Source of the DNA: Pontederia crassipes
Lineage: Eukaryota > Streptophyta > Magnoliopsida > Commelinales > Pontederiaceae
NCBI GenBank assembly: GCA_030549335.1
Contig: CM060195.1
Coordinates: 28,214,874 to 28,278,873, forward strand
DNA length: 64,000 bases
Direction: 5' to 3'
Made by a program: the position numbers and the translations under genes. Position 1 is the stretch's first letter; every line of letters starts with the position of its first letter. The notes under the pieces were generated by a model that worked only from the letters and a program-made list of their open reading frames with translations, ran no database searches and was not told the DNA's origin. Shown one piece after another: positions 22,304 through 34,128 of this stretch.

Positions 22304-24566
22304 GCATACAAAATACAACATATATTTGGTAATACATTTAATCTCATTTCGAATTATTTTCTAATAGCATGCATAGGGGTGTTCAGCAGGTCGGGTCGAC
22401 CCACGAACCCGACGACCCGACCCGACCCAAACTCGGGTCGGATCCGTGGTCGGGTCCGACCCGACCCTGACCCGACCATGGGTACGGGTCGGAATTTTCT
22501 GACCCGAGTCAACAAATTCCGACCCGAGTCAACCAACCCGACCCGACCCGATTTTGTTATTTTATTATTTTATTTTTTTAGTTTTCAGCCTATATTATGT
22601 ATAAAAAATAAAAAAAATATTAAAATAAAATATTTTAAATGTGTAACATAATGTTTAAATGCTAAATACATTATTTTATGCTTTTTAAATAAATATTATA
22701 TAATATTTTTATATTAAATAATAGATAAAAGTAAGAAAAAAATTTAAAAAAAAGAAAAAATGGTGGTCGGATAACCCGACCATCCGACCCGAACGGATCT
22801 GACCTTAAAAAATGGGGTGACCCGACCAGACCTGACCCGATCAAAATCGGGCGAGTCGGGTCGGATCCGTAGTCGGGTCGGGTCAAACCCGACCCGTGAA
22901 CACCCCTAAGCTTGCATCATTTTATGGGCTTATTTACATTAATTATTTTTTAAAAAAATAAAAATCTACCCAAATTTTGTATTTTATTGTCTAGGAAACA
23001 AGAAAATTGAATTACGAAGCATAAAATCACGCTCAAATCGGAGTTCAAATGGAGTCAGAAATTGAAAATAAGTGAAACTGCCAAAGTTGAGACAGGCTGT
23101 CACGAGCCGTGAAAAGCTTTTAACGAACCAGGAGCAGCATCGTGAAACTCAATTTTGGGCCATTCAAATGCATTTTCTCATGCCCAGAAAAGTGCCCGAG
23201 ACACGGGTCGTGAAGAAAGTTTCACGGGCCGTGAAAATCATAATTTTAACATTGTAAAGGTCGTGAAAACCCTATCACGGATCGTGAAAATCTATTTCTA
23301 ATGCGATTGGAACACTGTTCAAGGCGTTAAATCACCATAACAGGCCGTGACAGACCCCAGATTCGAGATTGGATGGATTTTTGGAAGAATTTGAAGTGCA
23401 CAAGGATTCATACTCATTATATGATCCTAGGATGATTTAGAAACATATTATGACCCAAATTTCGGAGTTTGACAATGCCAAAATTTTAGAATTAATTCAG
23501 ACTCAAATTTTCCTTATTTCATATAGAAAATGTTTCCGTTACTTCTCGAATCACATGGAAACTCAAACTTCTATAAATAGAGGACTTCTACAACCAAAAG
23601 AGATGATGCTGGAGATGCTAGAGCCTGCAACCAGAGCTTTGAAGCCAAGAACATGACAGAATTCTGAAGGCTCACCGAGAAGATCTCTACACAATTGACT
23701 TTAGAAGAGGACCGGGCGGAAGTTCATCGGCGTTCCTAGAGTATTCTTTGTTCTATTTCATGTTAATGAGTTTATGCTTAATTGATACATTATTCTATGT
23801 TTAGTAATTTGGATCCTTTAGTTTTATTTTCTGTTTGAGACAATTGTAATAGTTTTAATCGTTAAAGGCAAATTGTTAAACCTTATTTCATAATTGATTA
23901 TCGTTCAGTTTTCTTTCGAATATGCATGCTATTATTAATGATTTGTTAGAGATTAATTGTCTTCTATAATTAGCTATTATCCTTATAGGAGTAGTTACTT
24001 TTGATTGCATGATTTATGTGAAATTGATTTTTGACTTTTAAGTTTTGCATATCACAACTCGTAAGATTCTTGAAGGAATATTAGTTGTGCGGTCTATTAA
24101 TCGTTACCATGGTATGAGTGATAATAGTTTAGAGACTACATTTTAATGCATCTTAATATGAGGTTTGATTAGATTATGATCCATGAAGGAATAGTTTTAA
24201 TCTAATTTGAATTAAGATAGATTGACTGATCCTAACTGGAAATTAATAATTTGAGTATACTTTAATCCGTCGTTAGAAACTAACTTATAATATTTGGTTA
24301 ATTCAGTTTGTCTATAATTTCATTTATCATCATAAGCCATATGCATAAGTAGATTAGATTAGATTAATTTAGTTTTACTCATTATTTTCTGTACTTTTAT
24401 TTTTTGCACATCTTTTATCCAAAATCATGTTGTCTCCTATTAGCCTATGAAATTAGTTTGCTTAAATAAGTTAATTCCTTGTGGGTTCGGCACTCTACTC
24501 TTACACTTTATTACTTATGCGACTAGTGCACTTGCTAGTATTTAATTGTTATCAATTTGTTCATCA
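22304..24566 (+). repeat. 3' LTR of the Tat/Athila-like element, interrupted
   Basis: Collinear with the 5' LTR except for the 535-bp MITE at 22374-22908 plus its 8-bp target copy. The first three LTR bases and the polypurine tract appear lost: GAGGACAA runs straight into GCATACAAAATAC, as if deleted between short GCA repeats. Confidence 0.85.
22374..22908. mobile_element. hAT-type MITE with GACCCG-rich ends
   Basis: 535 bp with 12-bp inverted ends TAGGGGTGTTCA and TGAACACCCCTA, flanked by AGCATGCA (22366-22373) and AGCTTGCA (22909-22916), an 8-bp target duplication with one mismatch. The 5' LTR shows the empty site. The outer about 130 bp on each side are packed with GACCCG/CGGGTC hexamers in inverted arrangement; the middle is AT-rich. 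No transposase. Confidence 0.88.
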
Positions 24567-24571
24567 GGCGT

Positions 24572-25345
24572 CTATTTTGTTTATTGTCAGTAGTAAGGGT
24601 AAGCATGGGCCGAATGTTTGGGCCCGCACCAACCCATGTTTTCGAAAAAAAACTTTTGAATCGAGTCAGTAGAAGATCTCATATCTTAGAGACTCGATTT
24701 GAATTATATAAGATTAAATTTAATCTTGACCCAATCATACATATTTAATTAATATATTAAAATATTTTAAAAATATTGCATTTCTATTAATTAAAATATT
24801 TATATTTTATTATATATCTTAAAATATATTATATTATCTTCAAACATAATTTGATTGATAATTATCACAGAATTACCTCTTTATTATTATATGTTAAATT
24901 ATTTTATTGATATGATCGAATTAGACAATTGCAAAACAAATTGGTTGGATTCTACGTGTAGGTCCTTGCTTATACTTCATCTCGCATCAAGTTCTAATTT
25001 ATGCAACCCTAGAGAAGAAGGAAAGAGTAGAACAAGGATAAAAAGAGGACAAAGAGGAAGAGGCCATGGACACGGGAATGGTGATCAACATCAACGAAGA
25101 AGAAAAATATCAAAGTGCTATATATGTAAAGGGAATTCAAACTTCTCTCTCTCATGTCAATGATGTTTTGTATGGACTGCCAAGAACACCTAGTTCTTTG
25201 TAGAAATTTGATTGAGGGTTGCATTGGTAGGATCATTAGATATGAATAATATCTTTGCCCAAAGCTATATGTTTTGATCCATATTAGATTGTCATGCGTA
25301 GATGATGATGGTTCATGCCTAGATCAAAGTTTCCAATGTTTTAGG
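24572..25345. other. unassigned sequence with a weak gag-like zinc-knuckle fragment
   Basis: Between the Tat/Athila-like element and the Harbinger-like element. Plus-strand 25010-25163 codes for an Arg/Gly-rich stretch (RTRIKRGQRGRGHGHGNG) followed by CYICKGNSNFSLSC, which has the spacing of a CCHC knuckle but lacks the His. It may be a scrap of retroelement gag. The rest is AT-rich without features. Confidence 0.3.
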
Positions 25346-25348
25346 TAA

Positions 25349-26271
25349 GGATTTAATGTGGCTCCTACCCACTCAACTGGGTAGGAGCCTCCTACTCAGT
25401 CCGAGAACCGTTGGATTTCATCGAGTGGCTGCAGTATTTGTGCGCGGTTCATTGGAATTAAACCGTTCTTCATTGTGTTGAACCGACCTGCTCATGGGTC
25501 ATCCTTCTCGCAAACGTCGCTGCCGCCGCTACCTTGTCCAATCGTTGTGGCTTCCGTTGATATTTTCGTCATAGTCGTCGCCGCCAGGAAGCAAATGACG
25601 AACTCATCTAAGGATCTGGCGGCCTTGAGGTGGCCGCGCCGGCTTCCGGGAGACATATGAGAAGAGGAAAAATGAGCGCACTCATGCCCTAGCTGCCACG
25701 GCTTGTCTAAAATATTGTCGCCCGAGATCGCCTGAAACGTTGTCGGCATGGCGTCCCCGATTTGCTTGAGATCATCGCTACTGCTTGTTGTAGCTGCCGC
25801 TGCTGCTATTCGCCTGAAACTCTGTCGGCATCCCTGATTCGCTCGAGATTGCTGCTGCTTGCTGTCGCCGCCATTGCTTGCCTAAAATGCTGTGGGCATC
25901 CCCGATTCACCCGAGATCGCCGCTGCTCGCGGCCACTGCTTGTCGCCATCGTCGCTCGCTGCCGCTGTCGTTGCCGCTGCCACTGCTGCTCGCCTTTACC
26001 CTGTTCACCGCTTGCTGCCTCTGCTTGCTGTTATTGCCACTGCCGTTGCAGTAGCTATCGATGCCGTTGATGTTGCTACCGCTGCTTGCCGCCACCGCTA
26101 GAAGAGAAGAAGCGATTTGAGGTCATCGGTTTGATCCCTAAACCGGCTGAGATTCAAGTTTTTGGGGTGGTTCGACATTCTCTTACCGATGCCGTTGGAT
26201 GAGATCCGATGGCATCTGATGTAAGTTGGAGGCTCCTACCTATTTGAGTGGGTAGGAGCCCCATTATATCC
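25349..26271. mobile_element. Harbinger-like TIR element, 923 bp
   Basis: Ends GGATTTAATG on the left and CATTATATCC on the right begin about 44-bp inverted repeats containing GGCTCCTACCCACTCAA, with one further internal palindrome (CTACCCA.TGGGTAG). TAA flanks both sides (25346-25348 and 26272-26274), the classic PIF/Harbinger target duplication. The interior is GC-rich and repetitive with no transposase domain, so it is non-autonomous. It lies at the 3' side of the LINE. Confidence 0.8.
25700..26095 (+). repeat. degenerate tandem GC-rich repeat inside the Harbinger-like element
   Basis: Three imperfect units of about 80-100 bp sharing CGAGAT(C/T)GC, (T/C)GCCTGAAAC and GTCGGCATCCC..GATTC, followed by CTGC/CGCTGC-type triplets. 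Cys/Arg-rich frames here follow from the triplet repeat. Confidence 0.6.
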
Positions 26272-26414
26272 TAAAGATTTGTCCATAATGAACCTATAGT
26301 CCAAATTTGCTTTAGCAGCCCCATGGATATCCTTCACCCAATGCCAGATATCATCACATACTTGAAAAGATAAATATGTTCAAAAGATCAGGACCAAACA
26401 TATCAGTAAGCAGT

Positions 26415-26951
26415 TCAATGTTCCAGAAGTTCATTCACCTTCATGAAGTAAGATATCAAATTGACATTGATGTAAGTGGGCATCCAAGTAAGAGGAGTGG
26501 GGAAGATCCATGGGTCCAGAAACCCAAGCTTGATACAATCAAGGGTGTGTAGGATTACCCTCCATCCCCAAGCCGAGGAATATGAAGAATCAGGTGACCA
26601 TAGTGTAACTAATTGTACATATGGAGTGTTCTTGTTATTCAGCAAGTCAAGAACCCTTTTAGCTAACAAGGATGTATGGATTTGACTTAGGTTTTTTATG
26701 CCCAGACCCCCACACATTTCAGGTAGCTGAATAGTCTCCCATTTTATGAGGTGAGTCCCACGTTTGCCACCCCGGGGTCCCAAAAAAAGATTGTGCTTCT
26801 CAATTGCAGCCAAAATGCCATTAGCCATGTAAGTGGAACTAAGGGCATACACAGAGATAGAATTGAGCACAGTGTTTATAAGGGTATCATTACCAGCTTG
26901 ACTTAAGAGCATTTGCTCCCACCATGCAATTCTTTTGATGACTTTGTCCAC
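26415..26951 (-). pseudogene. LINE RT C-terminal region
   Basis: About 178 aa open, reading WEQMLLSQAGNDTLINTVLN then MCGGLGIKNLSQIHTSLLAK, typical of the domain after the LINE RT thumb. Confidence 0.75.
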
Positions 26952-27047
26952 AATTGCTTTGTGAGCCTTGATAGGTATGTATTTATAAGAGATCTGAACC
27001 CCAAGATAAGAGAAAGGGTATGAACCTATTCTAAAGTTGAGAATGTT

Positions 27048-28382
27048 CTAGATGATATATTTTTTTATTTTTGGCCAGTTTAGGTGGATATAGATTTCAG
27101 ATTTAGTGTAATTTACCTTTTGGTTTATCAGATTTTCATAATCCATAAAAATTTTCTTTAAAATAGTAAAATTGTGTTTTGTTGTAGCAATGCAAATGAG
27201 GAGGTCATCTGCATACGTTAGATGACTCAAGGTGAAAGTATTTATAGAAAAAAAGATTAAGGAACCATCCGTGAGATGTTGGTTTTATCAAAGATGTAAG
27301 CACTTGGGAAAAGGAGGATATGGGATCACCTTGCCTGATACCCCTATTACTGGTGAAGGATTGAGAAGCAGTTCCATTTATATTGCAAGTAAAAGTAGGT
27401 GACTAGATACAGGTAAGAATCCATTGGATGAAGGTTGAAGGAAAATCCATTTTTGTTAGGATAAGCTCAACAACAGTCTAGGAAACCTGTCAAAAGCTTT
27501 CTCCGTGTCCATCTTGAGCAAGAGGAATTTATTCCTGCCATGGCAATGGACCTGGGCTAATATGATGTTATCTTGAATTGACCTATTTGAGATGAAAGCT
27601 GATTGAGAATTATCAATGAGACTGTCCATGGGTGGACTTTAATCTTTGTGTTAGGATTTTAGTGGTAACCCTATACTGTACGTTAAAAAGAGAGATAAGT
27701 CTAAAGTCAGTTACATTTTTGGGGATGAATACAAGGTATGTTTTGGTCCAGACTACAAGTAAGGTGTTGTTGGTCAGAGCATGATATGGTTGTAGATATC
27801 AGAATCAATTATGTCCCAATAATTTTTGTAAACTCTACAGTTTCCCTAGTCCCAGACTCCAAAGGGACTCCTTGATTTCAACATATGAGATAGGAGCGGT
27901 CAAACGTTCCACCCAAGTGGGATTGAGCTTTGGTAGGGAAGGCCATGTCCTAATATCAGGGCAAAGGGTATCGGGCTCCACAATTCTTGGTAATGGTTAA
28001 CGAAAGTATTCCTGATTTGTTCCTCATTTGTGAGCAATTGCCCATCGGTAGAAATAATGGAAGAGATGTGATTGTGCTTTGATCTAATGATGGTTGACAC
28101 ATAAAATTTTTTTGTATTTTTGTCACCATGGTTCAACCGGTTTATTCTAGATTTGGACCACCACTTAATACTGATTTCCCTTGAAAGAGCAAGATGCCTA
28201 TTATAAGTGGCTTTTAATGTAAGTAGTTCATTTTTAATGAGGCCAAATTGCTCATCTTTGTGTTCAAGTTGAGTGATAAGCTCATGGGCCTCCTGAGCTT
28301 TCTCCTCCAACTTGCCAAGCTCATCCTTGTTCCATTTTATAGTTTTTCTTCTTAATGTTATTAAGGATATTATTAAGACCAC
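27048..28382 (-). pseudogene. LINE reverse transcriptase fragments
   Basis: The upstream frame (28382-27900) contains ISTDGQLLTNEEQIRNTFVN, typical of the region just before the RT fingers. The YADD catalytic box is in the 27230-27048 frame. The intervening about 0.7 kb has RT-like words in shifting frames. Confidence 0.75.
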
Positions 28383-28930
28383 AGTCGGAGGAGAGTCGGA
28401 GGAGTGTCTGACCCATTCACGCTTAATAATTTCTCTAGGTTCATCATAGTCAAATAAAAAGCATCATATTTAAAAGAACTGGACTTCCTAATTTGTTGGT
28501 TAGTTGATAGGAGCATAGGAGAGTGATTTGAGCTAGAGTGGGGCAGAGTTTGTAGTCTAATTTCAGGGTAGGCCATCATCCATTGACTATTGACCAGTAG
28601 CCTGTCAAGCCTGCATAGAATTCTAGCATTGCCTGATTGGTTGTTACACCAGATAAATTTAGATCCCTGAGGGTAGAGGTTAGTGAGCCCGTGAGTGTGC
28701 ATGAGAGTTCTAAGAGCTTGGATAGATTTTGTGCGTCTGAAAGTGGAACCCCCTTCTTATCATGGTGAGAGTTTAAGTCACCAATAAGAGCTCAGGGGAT
28801 ATTAACCATATTAAGATTAGAGAGTTCATTCCAAATATTTAAACGTATCGAGGGAAGAGTACTAGCATAGACGCATAAGAGGAGGAAACAAGAGCTATTA
28901 TGAGTAACCACAATGTGTACAATCTAGGGT
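28373..28930 (-). pseudogene. LINE endonuclease fragment
   Basis: Apurinic-endonuclease-type fold, C-terminal half. The catalytic-site segment GDLN and the R.DR..V...W signature are visible, while the final D of SDH is N. One in-frame stop follows MVNIP. Confidence 0.75.
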
Positions 28931-30487
28931 GAAACGTGGAGCGGTGTTACCTGAGTGTCGTTTCCCAGCCAGGCAACAAGGATGCTGCCAGAGGCCTCAC
29001 AATTCTTTATCCTCGGAGCAGCCTTACTATCCACCTCCGCCACCTTAGCCTGACTATGCTTCCATGCAAAACTTACGGGAATCTATGCATGATAAGCAGC
29101 TTTGCCAAGCATAGGTGTTACACGCTATTTGAGAAGAGCAACAAGAGTTAACCACCGTTCGAGCAGACTTCAGAGATATGCAGGAGTGCCAAGGCCGCTT
29201 CGAGTCTCGTCAGGATCAGCATGTTCGTATGACGAGGCGCATCCATGAGTATCATATGAGTCAAGGACATCTCGGCTACCACCCACCTTCGCCGCCACAT
29301 AGATAGTAAATCCGGTTGTGTCTTTTTCCTTTTCTTTATTTTTTGTTTCTTTATTTTTCCTTTTTATTGAGTATGCATCCTTTTCCCTTGTTGGGCCTAA
29401 CACTGAGGAAGTGTCGTTCAAGCTTGGGGGAGTTTGGATTTCGTGCATTGCATTTTTCTTTTTCTTTATTTATTTTTATTTGCCTATGCATGCATTTTTA
29501 TCAAAAATCTAAAAACAAATTAAAAAAAATCTTACCAATTGCATGCATTTATTTTTGCTACCATCTTACTAACTCTTGTCTTACTATTTTAATTATCTTT
29601 AAGTAAAATTCAAAGACATGTTGTTAGCTGATGAAATTTGAATGCTTTTCTCTCTTTCACTTGCTATTTGAGTATTAAACTTATGGGCTATGTATCTGTG
29701 TTAAGTAGATTTACGAATATCTAGATGACAATATCATGTTCATGTCTTTTTATTTATTTTTGTTAAGTTTTGATAGTAGTAGCCTTTTTATTGACCATAT
29801 TAAGTACTCCTTGAGCTAAAAACAAATGTGTTGAAAAAAAATAGTGAAAAAAATGTTTGAATAAAGTTATGTGTAAGTACAAAAGTATTATTCGGAACCA
29901 AGGTATGTTCGGGTAATTAGATCCATAGGAGTTCATGCCTGATGACCTAAGGGCAACTTCTCTGGATCTGTCGAACGACAACCTGCTATAAGGACCATCT
30001 TGTGGAATATGAAGAAGCATAGGAGTACTGAATCATGGCCAAGTTCGAACTCTTCATTCAGAATATTGATTGTTCGGACAAGTAAACTCGAGGGGTGCCT
30101 TATCACCTGTTGCCCTAAGGCCTGGTCTGGGAGTCATCAGTCCAAAACCCATTACATGGACTTCCTTGTGCAATCCTGTTTGAAGATTAGAACTTTTAAA
30201 ATGATTGAAAATAAAAGTGAAACGAAAAAAAGAGAAAAAGAGAAATTAAGCTCAATTAGTACTTATATGTTCCATATTAATGCTATTATTTGACATTGTT
30301 TATTTTTCTACAAGGTTGAATTTGAGATTGTTTAAATATGTGTAGCATTCAGAACCTCTACAAAGCTAAGTGCATGAAAAATGTTGAGATGCTAAGTAGC
30401 AAGTGTGCGGAAGAATTATGTGAGAAAATTAGTCTGTTCATAATATGGAGGCTATGATGGAACTTTCTTGAGGACGAGCAAGATTTT

Positions 30488-30502
30488 AAGTTTGGAGGAG
30501 TT
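30488..30502 (+). other. polypurine tract before the 3' LTR
   Basis: AAGTTTGGAGGAGTT directly precedes the TGATGCATCC start of the LTR. Same layout as in other Tat/Athila elements. Confidence 0.7.
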
Positions 30503-32357
30503 TGATGCATCCAAAATATAATATACTTTAGTTTATTATTTTAATTAATATTTTTGTAATTTGATCATGGCATGCATCACTTTAGATTAATTCTAGTCGT
30601 AATTCCAAATTTATCGATTCTAATTATTAATTCTCTAAATATTTTAATTGTGGATGAATTAATTAAATTTTGATAACAATTTTGCAAGAAAAGCCGAGTA
30701 TATGATTATAGGGGATTATCACCTACATGATGAGATTTTATCAACCGGACGGCAAGTTGTTAGCTTAAGTTTATCGGCCGCAATTCAGATGCAAAGAGAT
30801 TATCGACCGTGAAAAGGAATAATATCTTTATCTTTGGGTGCAAAACTCTATCATTAACCAAGGATTACGATTCAAAAGCCTATTCACGTGTGATAAAGAT
30901 TCCATTTCATCATGGGGCGCAAAACACCACCATCAATCAAGTTTGTCGGTCGCAAAATCCAACCATGAAGTCTTATCCTTAACCAACATTTGAGTATTAC
31001 CAGCCAAGGTCAATGGCGCAAAAGCCTATCATTAACCAAGATCATGGAGATTATCGGTCATAATATCCAACCATAAAGAGAATCATTGGAGGAAGAATTT
31101 TTATCCTTAACCAATGCGTAGTAAGCATTATCAATCATTGGGCGCAAAACACTATAACCAAGGCGTGGTGGCCGAGAATAAAGAGAAGTTTATCATCAGA
31201 CGCAAAATGGATAACTTTTTTTATCATTAACCAAAGTTTTATCGACGACGTAAAGTTTATCTCGCGAAGTTAAACACAATCGTATGATATTCACGATCGT
31301 GATCAATATGAAAACCGTACACACCTATAGATAGAGGAGGAAGCCATCGTCCCAATTCATGCTTTGAAGTCCAGGTTTCTTGCACATAGAGTCGTGAGCT
31401 CTGTAAGCTACGACTAAGAGGAGAGAGGTGCGACGGTTGAAGGTTGATCACGACTCTGATCAAGTCCAAAAGGCTGCCCGACTGTCTGCCCGAGAGTCGA
31501 AGCTTTGGCCTTTTTTTCTCTCTAGGTGTAATTCTTCCGATTTTCTTTATTATTTTTATTATCTCTCCAATATTTCTAGGATGAACTTCATGTTTTTAGG
31601 ATGATTATTTTAGAAGATTATTAATTAAAGGGAAACTATTTAGACCCTATTATATTTGTTTTAATCTTTTCTGATCAATTATTACTTGTGCTTAATGCTT
31701 TTATGTTAGTTAATTGAATTTCTGATCAGTTTGTGGAGTGTTTAATTTTAGAATTCATTATACTAATTTTAATTGATTTTAAATGAAATTAATATTGACA
31801 TAAATTCAATAACTAGTGTATGGAGAATCAAATTTGTGTGGTGAGTTAATCTATACCAGTTTATGGAGTGATTAATAGTCTAGGGAATCCAACTTAATGC
31901 ATCTTAATTTTAATATGATTTGATGGGATGCCAGTCATGGAGGCTTCAATTCTTATTAAATTAAGATGGTTCTGCATGCTTAGGTTGAGGGATGCCGATC
32001 GTGGAGATTGCAAGTTAATCATGTAGATTACTATTTTAGGAAAACTTTAATCCATCTTTAAAGATTATATTTATATTTTATGGTTAAATATTTATCCTGA
32101 TCTATTTTCATCCTAAGGCATAACTTTAACACAATTATCTTATCTTACTATTATCTTATTTTCTCTATTTTATTTTATAATTACAAAACTTATCTTCAAA
32201 ATCTATGTTTTTTCCTCTCTTATAAATTTATACATTTAGATATTGAATTAATAATATTCCTCGTGGTTTCCACAATCTTTACTCATATTTACTATATTAC
32301 TTGAGCGACTAGTGCACTTGTTAGCGATTTTATTTTGCTACATCATTTTACCCATCA
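30503..32357 (+). repeat. 3' LTR of the second Tat/Athila-like element
   Basis: 1855 bp, from TGATGCATCCAAAATATAAT to TTTTACCCATCA. Its end (GACTAGTGCACTTG, then the CATCA terminus) parallels that of the 16293-24566 element. The region 30760-31250 holds degenerate repeats of CGCAAAA..TATCATTAACCAAG. Confidence 0.75.
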
Positions 32358-33736
32358 ATCGATACGTTGGGGGAGAAGATCAACATCTGGAGCTTCCTAA
32401 TCAGAGACCACCGATGAAGACTCCACAGGCTGACGATCCGGCAGAGTGAAACATAGAAGCACCTAGTTAACCAGTTCCTGGTGTTGGTCGCTTGATGTGA
32501 GAGGTGTTGACATTGAGAGATCTGGGGCAGGAATGGACCCCACAGGGATGGATGTCTCATGGCACAATGATCCCCTAAAGCCCTAAAGAAGGTGTCCTAG
32601 TTGGCTCTTCCACGTGTACGTAGATTGAAGGTCGTTGAGCAGAAGGGACGGTGGATGGCAGTAGGTCCAGGTGATCGTCCGATGCATTGGGCCGAATGAC
32701 ATCTGGACCGTCCATGTCTGACCTAATATGAAGGCACCCCAAACCATTGGATGGCAAATCTGACCGTTGCTCTCTCATATTCAGAGAGCTGTTGATGTAC
32801 GATTGCGTGGCAGGTATGCTTTCAGTATCAAGCCCGTTGAGATCTAGAAGCGAGTCTCTACGGACACTTGAGATTGCAGCGGCGGCTGCACCGACCGTGG
32901 TTCCTCAGTCGACATCGCCTAAAGCCACGAACCGAAAATCTAGACACCCCTGGGCAGATCTGACACCGAGGCCGACTGCAATACCAGACAGGCCTCCAGC
33001 CGATGGTTGGGTGTGCAGCATCGGTAGCAAAGAACGGGCAAGTTCTCATACTGAACTCATTGGAAGTACCCCACCGGCGACGACCAGTCGAGGTCAATAC
33101 AGATTCTGGAGTACTCACAGTCATTCTGTAGTTCATCAACGCGTAGGGGTGTGTTGAACTGTCTAGCAATACAGACAATTGTTGGGGTGCTACGCAGTTC
33201 AAAAGGAAGTCCTAGTAGCCGGATCCAGCAGAGTGATGATGTGATAAGCTCTCAAACTCACTAGACAAGAACACAAAGATTCCTCCAATTCTCTCTTCTT
33301 ACAAAGAATGCTCACTTAGAAAGTAGAAGAGGGAAGGGATGATTTGCAAATTTAAACTATTAAAAATGCTTTAGACTTGAAAGAAGTTATAAAGTGATTT
33401 TCCTTGCTCGGATAATCTTTCTTCAGTCTTTATAATCCATTTTATGGGTTTCTCTTCAAAATATAACCGTCGCAAAACTTTTGGAAAAGTTAAACTTGTG
33501 CTGCTACTTTTGAAGTGGGCACCCGTTTTGGTTTTGGGGGTCCGTTTTGCACAAGAACTAGCCGTTGCGCCTTTTTCCGTATATGCAGTGGTCGACCATT
33601 ACAATTTCGGTCGTCTGCTAAGTGAAGAAAAAATAGCCATTGTCGTTGTTTTTTCTGTGCAATCGTCCATTGGTAGTAGTATGTAGAAAAATAGTCATTG
33701 CCTTTAGTCTTTACTACCTAGAACGGTCCTCCGAAA
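32358..33736. other. unassigned, moderately GC-rich then AT-rich sequence
   Basis: 32358-33240 is less AT-rich and has open frames on both strands (such as 32747-33157 plus and 32858-33202 minus), none with a recognisable domain. It may be a decayed retroelement. 33240-33736 begins with CTCTCAAACTCACTAGAC-type LTR-like sequence and contains GTGGTCGACCA and CGGTCGTC motifs. Confidence 0.3.
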
Positions 33737-34038
33737 TTATTTCAGTTGTCCATTTTAAAAATGCCAATTTCTCAAACTTTTGCGGTATAGTTGTTTCGAT
33801 CGTCCGTCTCATATGCTATCTTTTGAAATTGATGTCGAAATTATTTCAGCTGTCCTTTTTAAAAATGTCAATTTCTTAGACTTTTGTGGTCGTTGTAACA
33901 GTTGTTTCGATTGTCCATCTTGTATGCTGTGTTTTGAACTTGACAGCAAGAATGGTCGTACGAAACTGTTTTGGTCCATTTTAAAAATGTAGATTTTTCA
34001 AACTTTTGCGATCGTTATAGTAGTTGTTTCAATCATCC
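33737..34038. repeat. imperfect tandem repeat, about 2.6 units of 104-125 bp
   Basis: The units begin near 33737, 33841 and 33966. They share TTTTAAAAATG, CAAACTTTTG(C/T)G and GTTGTTTC(G/A)AT.GTCC. Similar in style to the GGTCGACCGA-bearing repeats at 61464-61863. Confidence 0.6.
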
Positions 34039-34128
34039 TTTTCGTCCACAACGGTCGATCTAAAATGGTTTGATCGTCTGTTTTAACAGAAAAAGACCAA
34101 TCAGCCAACCAAACACACCCGTGTAGCT

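Larger units (their letters stand above)
16293..24566 (+). mobile_element. Tat/Athila-like non-autonomous LTR retroelement, 8.3 kb
   Basis: Bounded by a perfect 5-bp target duplication GGCGT (16288-16292 and 24567-24571). Long direct repeats at both ends are the LTRs (16293-17895 and 22304-24566, the latter enlarged by a hAT MITE). The primer site resembles the tRNA-Asp type used by Tat/Athila elements. The interior holds one gag-like coiled-coil ORF and long non-coding sequence rich in CACGGGTCGT motifs, ending with the family-like CTTGGGGGAG tract. No protease, RT, RNase H or integrase is recognisable, so it would depend on helper proteins. Confidence 0.88.
26275..28930 (-). mobile_element. 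L1-type LINE, 5'-truncated and decayed
   Basis: Minus-strand fragments appear in LINE order. Endonuclease C-terminal part (28930-28373): GDLNSHHDKKGGSTF and RILCRLDRLLVNSQWM, then SNHSP where SDHSP is expected. Spacer and RT N-terminal part (28382-27900): RLNHGDKNTKKFYVSTI. RT catalytic motif (27230-27048): LTYADDLLICIATT. C-terminal zinc-knuckle-like region (26951-26415): WEQMLLSQAGNDTLINTVLN, GGLGIKNLSQIHTSLLAKRV. No ORF1 and no clear poly-A tail. Many stops and frameshifts make it inactive. Confidence 0.85.
28931..32357 (+). mobile_element. 5'-truncated second Tat/Athila-like LTR element
   Basis: The internal 3' part (28931-30502) shares landmarks with the 8.3-kb element: the CTTGGGGGAG tract (29419 versus 21336) and a block around 29890-30030 resembling 21830-21960 (GGAACC..GGT, ATTAGATCC, GACCTAAGGG, ATGGACCA). 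A polypurine tract and a full LTR follow. The 5' half and 5' LTR are absent; the LINE adjoins. Coding content is negligible. Confidence 0.75.

Noticed and set aside
32747-33202. Possible host exon (136-aa plus frame, 114-aa minus frame)
   Set aside because: No recognisable domain, no supporting splice context, and both strands are open. Left as unassigned.
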